Shown here: piece after piece, positions 14,870 to 18,151 of the stretch
How positions within the stretch are numbered: position 1 is the stretch's first letter
How the letters are laid out: each line of letters begins with the position of its first letter
Assembly: GCA_007116995.1 (NCBI GenBank)
Contig: SKHL01000222.1
Span: 1-18,151, forward strand
From: Limnochordia bacterium
GTDB lineage: Bacteria > Bacillota > Limnochordia > Darwinibacteriales > DTU012
DNA: 18,151 bases
Direction: 5' to 3'
Made by a program: the position numbers and the translations under genes
Notes under the pieces: model-generated
Told to the model about the DNA's origin: nothing
Databases searched by the model: none
What the model saw: only the letters and a program-made list of their open reading frames with translations

Positions 14870-15352
14870 ATGGAATACTCGGCTTTACTCGTCCGCTTAA
14901 ACCTCTTCCTGTCCCTAGAAGTCTTACAAGCTAGTCTATACAAGAGGAACCTCAATGTAGTAAAAGGTGATGAACACTGGGAACATGCTCTCCTTACGTT
15001 TCTGGAAACTGAAAATCAACATATAGAAAACATAAAAAATGCTATCAAGGAGTTAGGGGGAAAACCTCACCACGGACTAGACATTGCTACATCGGTTTTT
15101 GGGACAACAAGCGCTGAAATTGCCAAGGCCGTCGGTCTAGAAAAGGTTATATCTTATGGGATTTGGGTTGAACAAAAAGCAGTTGAAATGTACCAAGGAC
15201 TTGTTCTGCAATTAGACACAGATGAATACCACAATATAGTCAAAATGCTTGGTGTAATGACGGTCCGTGTAAGACTTGTCAACTTCCTAGATCAAGTCAG
15301 CCAAATCCGTCACCAACCGTTTGTATGTTCCCACCCGTTCAATTGCTTTTAG
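14870..15352 (+). CDS. Ferritin-like domain protein with degenerate last helix
   Basis: This 160-aa protein has the four-helix pattern of small ferritin-like/rubrerythrin-related proteins. Helix 1 is LFLSLEVLQASLY (Glu17), helix 2 holds FLETENQHIENIKNAIKELGG with a Glu and His51 as the usual ExxH pair, and helix 3 holds WVEQKAVEMYQGLV (Glu101). In helix 4 the expected DExxH is replaced by MTVRVRLVNFL, so part of a di-metal site seems lost. The last 20 or so residues (QIRHQPFVCSHPFNCF) do not look like family sequence and are read from DNA that encodes the end of dapB on the other strand; the 3' ends overlap by 66 bp. GGGAGGT six bases upstream supports the ATG. It may be a real gene with an eroded end or a decaying copy. 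Confidence 0.62.
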   Translation: MEYSALLVRLNLFLSLEVLQASLYKRNLNVVKGDEHWEHALLTFLETENQHIENIKNAIKELGGKPHHGLDIATSVFGTTSAEIAKAVGLEKVISYGIWVEQKAVEMYQGLVLQLDTDEYHNIVKMLGVMTVRVRLVNFLDQVSQIRHQPFVCSHPFNCF

Positions 15353-16021
15353 CACACCTGCACCAAAACACATCCGATCACTAACATCATGTTGCATTGT
15401 AACTGTCTCCCCCTCACCACCAAACTTAATCTGCTGGTGAGGGATAGCTCCATCGATTCGCAGACTATGTGTCGTAATCTCTTGGTTACAATAGAGAGGT
15501 AGTTTCTGCAATTCCGCCAATAAATGCTTCGTTGTCCCTGAAGGAGCCTCTTTCTTCTGAGGAGGATACATATCAAGAATAACTGCGTCGCTAAATACTT
15601 GGGCTGCTAGGCGCGCAGCTTGGAACAGCATAAGAGCACCTAATGAAAAGTTAGGAATAAGCACCCCGCCCAACTCATGATCAGAACACAGTCGCATAAA
15701 GACTTCAACATCGCTAGATTCAAACCCTGTTGTACCTATAATTGGATGTATTCCCTTCATAACACAATACGGAAAATTAATTCTTGCTACTTCCGGAGGA
15801 GTAAAATCTACCCATACAGTGGGCCTGCACGAAACCGCATCCTCAAAACTACCATAGATAGGAGCGTCTTGTTCTAAATCTGGTATTTGCTGACGAATGG
15901 ACGTCCCCACATGCTTACGGGCCAAAACTCCCACCACTTCAACATGAGCCTGTTTGCATAAAAACCGGCACACAGCCTGCCCAGTCTTTCCCGTTCCTCC
16001 TGCTACTATCACTCTGTGCAT
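15287..16021 (-). CDS. dapB: 4-hydroxy-tetrahydrodipicolinate reductase family protein (DapB-like), His-His motif altered
   Basis: DapB reduces 4-hydroxy-tetrahydrodipicolinate to tetrahydrodipicolinate with NAD(P)H in the diaminopimelate/lysine pathway, in the cytoplasm. The 244-aa length fits. Residues 4-16 (VIVAGGTGKTGQA) form the dinucleotide-binding loop. VDFTPPEVA (71-79), IIGTTGF (94-100), IPNFSLGAL (122-130) and APSGTT (159-164) match the family blocks. At the active site, E. coli-type enzymes read HHxxKxDAPSGT; here it is YPPQKKEAPSGT, so the catalytic acid His and its neighbour are Tyr152 and Pro153, while the Lys (Lys156) is kept. The C-terminal half still follows the family (HSLRIDG, GEGETVTMQHDVSDRMCFGAGVLKAI). 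AGGAGGATG precedes the ATG. No dapA or lysC lies near. It may be a variant DapB or a relative with another substrate. Confidence 0.8.
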   Translation of the reverse strand: MHRVIVAGGTGKTGQAVCRFLCKQAHVEVVGVLARKHVGTSIRQQIPDLEQDAPIYGSFEDAVSCRPTVWVDFTPPEVARINFPYCVMKGIHPIIGTTGFESSDVEVFMRLCSDHELGGVLIPNFSLGALMLFQAARLAAQVFSDAVILDMYPPQKKEAPSGTTKHLLAELQKLPLYCNQEITTHSLRIDGAIPHQQIKFGGEGETVTMQHDVSDRMCFGAGVLKAIERVGTYKRLVTDLADLI

Positions 16022-16141
16022 AGTTCATCCTCCTTTAATCAGCTGCATCCTTTTATTTATATGTATGCATATCCAGATTATGTAGAAAAGCATATAGCCC
16101 TTCATGAGAAGAAAAACTAACTCTTTCCGAAATAAGCCAAA

Positions 16142-16165
16142 ACCTGCACAAATTCATGTGCAGGT
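16142..16165 (-). terminator. Terminator of the aminotransferase-reductase fusion gene
   Basis: ACCTGCACA (16142-16150) and TGTGCAGGT (16157-16165) form a perfect 9-bp stem with a 6-nt loop. On the minus strand it is followed by TTTTGGCTTATTT and lies 18 bp after the stop of the fusion gene. The stretch 16166-16183 and the 120 bp up to dapB hold no other gene. An A/T-rich stretch containing TATAAA near 16060 may serve as the dapB promoter, but its -35 is weak. Confidence 0.75.
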
Positions 16166-16183
16166 CTAAATATGACAATTTCC

Positions 16184-18151
16184 TTATGCACCACGTTCAC
16201 TGACAATGGTGTTTTGGCGAGTGGCCACCACCCGTTTCCAAATATCTTCAGATAGGGGTAAGTCAAAGCTACGGAATCCAGCTAATGAAAACCCATGAAT
16301 TTGCGCCAGATCACGTAGTCGGTTAAGATGATTTAAATTTAGATCTGCTCCAATGCTTGTATTCTCATAGAAGTGCTCAAGCCCTAACATCATTGTCTCG
16401 GACATGCAGGCATAGGCGGTCCCAACGTCAAATCCGAAATTCCAACCTAAGTCCGGTTTACCTGGAACCTGGATCACACCACCATCAATCACTAACACAT
16501 CATCACGATTCTCTAACACATCTCGACTTACATTAGAGGGACGAGACATGTCACAAACTAATGCCCCCCATTTGAGCATATCCGAGGTAATCATGGCATC
16601 GGTACTACTCGTAGCAGCCAAAATAATGTCTGCTTGCGGTAACCACTTCTTTATATCGACAGTAATTGTTATGGGGCACCCAGCGGCTAACTCCGCTTTA
16701 GCTACGTCTAGCCAGTCACTAAGAGGACTATCTTCTCCGGGTAAATCCAATAGGGAATTCACATAGGCCCCTATACTCCCTGGCGAAAACACTCGCCCTT
16801 GCCTACCATGCTTGCTGAGATATTGGTAAATCTCTGCTGTCACCTTTAACATACGATATTCACTCTTCTCGGGTCGGTCAGGGTTGCCAATTAGTACCAA
16901 CCGATTCACGTCCTCGGCTAATAGTATCGCTGATGCTTTCCCGATAGCCCCTCCTGCTCCAACTAACGCAGCTGTCGCCTTGGGTAAATCTACCCCTAAT
17001 TCTTTGGCCCCAATGGTTAGAGCTTCAACCCCAGATAAAACTGTATAACTGTTGCCTGTGGTCAAGGGCACGTCTACCTGGCTTAATAACGAACGACCAC
17101 CAGCTGTTACTACCGATGTATAGGCACCAAGGCCTACAATCTTCGCTCCTCTGCTAACAGCTAGTTCCACTGCAGATGTTATTTCGGCTAATACCTCTTC
17201 CTTAGGCATTGATCGTAGTTCCTCAGCAGTACGAGGTACACCAATAAAATCACCAAAAGCCGTTTTCCCTGTTTTACTGGTAATCCTAGCACTAGCCACG
17301 AGAAATGGTTCTACCATATCACTCCAACGAGCTGTAAGATCTGCAATTTGATCCACAGAAAATACTTGTAGGCTTTCGTCGAAATCCGAGTAGTTTTTCA
17401 TATCCACTGGGTGAATGAGAAAGGCAAATCGCCCTTCTGCAGGATCATCTGACTGTTCTACTTTAGGCCGCGGCTCACGTACCCCAGCGTTGCTAGTGGG
17501 TACATCAAAATCAATTAGATGGCCCAAAAATGCAGCTGTATTCCGTTGGGCAAGCATAGCTACCGCTCGTTCTATCTTAACTAACGCTTCCGCAATTTGA
17601 TCCTCCGTGGTAATCAAAGGTGGTTCGATTCGAATAACACTAGCTCCATTCAAGGTAGGAGCCACACGAAGACCTTCCACATTAAGCAAGTAGCTTGCAA
17701 TCATTGGAGTCAGAATCTCCTGCTCTGCCATGACTCCTAATAAACTTTCAGGATACAGATCCCTCGAGTTTCCAAAATCAATTCCTAGCATAAAACCACA
17801 GCCACGAATAGACTGCACAACATGGGGGTACTTCTCTTGAATGGTTAACAAACCAGTCTTAAGAAGGTCTCCTTTTCGAGCCACTTCACGAATTAGTAGA
17901 TTATTTTTCCTTGTCAGTAATTCTACGACCTTAAGCCCCACACGGCATGCTAGTGTATTACCAGCGAAGGTAGAAGAGTGCTTCATGCCAAAGTCCTCAG
18001 TATACACATCCGTTGTACACAATACAGCCCCGATGGGCACTAATCCACCACCGAGTGCCTTGGCTAAGGTGATAATATCTGGTAAAACACCTTCGGATTC
18101 ACAGGCAAACATATGCCCGGTACGCCCCAAACCCGTTTGGATCTCATCGAA
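16184..18151 (-). CDS. Class III aminotransferase fused to acyl-ACP reductase (AAR-like) domain, 5' end outside window
   Basis: The reading frame enters from the right edge, where FDEIQTGLGRTG is the class III aminotransferase PLP motif; 655 residues are visible. Numbering is from the TTG at 18130. Residues 1-195 are the C-terminal half of the PLP domain: the Schiff-base Lys24 in TLAKALGGG, HSSTFAGNTLAC (51-62) and RIEPPLI (167-173) are diagnostic. Residues about 234-648 resemble the cyanobacterial long-chain acyl-ACP reductase: SKTGKTAFGDFIGVP, VGLGAYTSVV (332-341), TTGNSYTVLSGVEA (357-370), a Rossmann loop VGAGGAIG (390-397), VIDGGVIQVPG (547-557) and YACMSETMMLGLE (573-585), in which Cys575 aligns with the catalytic Cys of AAR. 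The chemistry inferred is reduction of an acyl thioester to a fatty aldehyde and its transamination to an amine. A terminator follows. The amino donor and acyl chain are unknown. Confidence 0.85.
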   Translation of the reverse strand, partial: FDEIQTGLGRTGHMFACESEGVLPDIITLAKALGGGLVPIGAVLCTTDVYTEDFGMKHSSTFAGNTLACRVGLKVVELLTRKNNLLIREVARKGDLLKTGLLTIQEKYPHVVQSIRGCGFMLGIDFGNSRDLYPESLLGVMAEQEILTPMIASYLLNVEGLRVAPTLNGASVIRIEPPLITTEDQIAEALVKIERAVAMLAQRNTAAFLGHLIDFDVPTSNAGVREPRPKVEQSDDPAEGRFAFLIHPVDMKNYSDFDESLQVFSVDQIADLTARWSDMVEPFLVASARITSKTGKTAFGDFIGVPRTAEELRSMPKEEVLAEITSAVELAVSRGAKIVGLGAYTSVVTAGGRSLLSQVDVPLTTGNSYTVLSGVEALTIGAKELGVDLPKATAALVGAGGAIGKASAILLAEDVNRLVLIGNPDRPEKSEYRMLKVTAEIYQYLSKHGRQGRVFSPGSIGAYVNSLLDLPGEDSPLSDWLDVAKAELAAGCPITITVDIKKWLPQADIILAATSSTDAMITSDMLKWGALVCDMSRPSNVSRDVLENRDDVLVIDGGVIQVPGKPDLGWNFGFDVGTAYACMSETMMLGLEHFYENTSIGADLNLNHLNRLRDLAQIHGFSLAGFRSFDLPLSEDIWKRVVATRQNTIVSERGA

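Noticed and set aside
1..18151. CRISPR array, tRNA, rRNA, insertion sequence or phage genes
   Set aside because: No regularly spaced repeats, cloverleaf-like sequences, transposase or integrase motifs were seen on either strand.

Overview
The window looks like a chromosomal segment of a Bacillota (Firmicutes)-type bacterium. The evidence is strong GGAGG-type ribosome binding sites before nearly every gene, moderate to low G+C, a BmrCD/TM287-TM288-type heterodimeric ABC exporter, a single-chain PurL of the clade found in Clostridium and Streptococcus, and Sec or lipoprotein signals of Gram-positive style. The genus cannot be fixed from sequence reading alone. No rRNA, tRNA, CRISPR array, insertion sequence or phage gene was seen.

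Left part (1-5831, plus strand): a two-gene exported module comes first. It is a lipoprotein with a carboxypeptidase-regulatory-like domain and a caspase-like domain that has lost both catalytic residues, followed by a secreted protein of unknown function. A hairpin closes this unit. Next come two overlapping ABC exporter half-transporters whose nucleotide-binding motifs are complementary, one site degenerate and one canonical, so they should act as a heterodimer.

Middle part (6109-10426): two minus-strand secreted proteins share a carbohydrate-binding-like domain. One is that domain alone. The other joins it to a pectate-lyase-like parallel beta-helix and a C-terminal beta-sandwich, and is probably an extracellular polysaccharide-active enzyme. 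Divergent from these is a plus-strand O-methyltransferase-like gene. It ends at a long imperfect palindrome (10359-10410) that also lies just beyond the 3' end of purL.

Right part (10427-18151, mostly minus strand): a full-length purL (FGAM synthase with C-terminal glutaminase) is preceded by an extended -10 promoter inside a 16-bp perfect palindrome and by a leader containing a terminator and a competing pairing. Then come a decayed rarD-type transporter pseudogene, a plus-strand ferritin-like gene lacking its last-helix ligands, and a convergent overlapping dapB whose usual catalytic His-His pair is replaced by Tyr-Pro. At the edge is a large partial gene fusing a class III PLP aminotransferase to a cyanobacterial-AAR-like acyl-ACP reductase domain. 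This fusion is the most unusual item here, because it suggests one polypeptide turning a fatty acyl thioester into an aldehyde and then an amine.

The genes do not form one pathway. The window is a series of short independent transcription units: cell-surface proteins, an exporter, polysaccharide-active exoproteins, purine synthesis, a DapB-family reductase and lipid-type chemistry.
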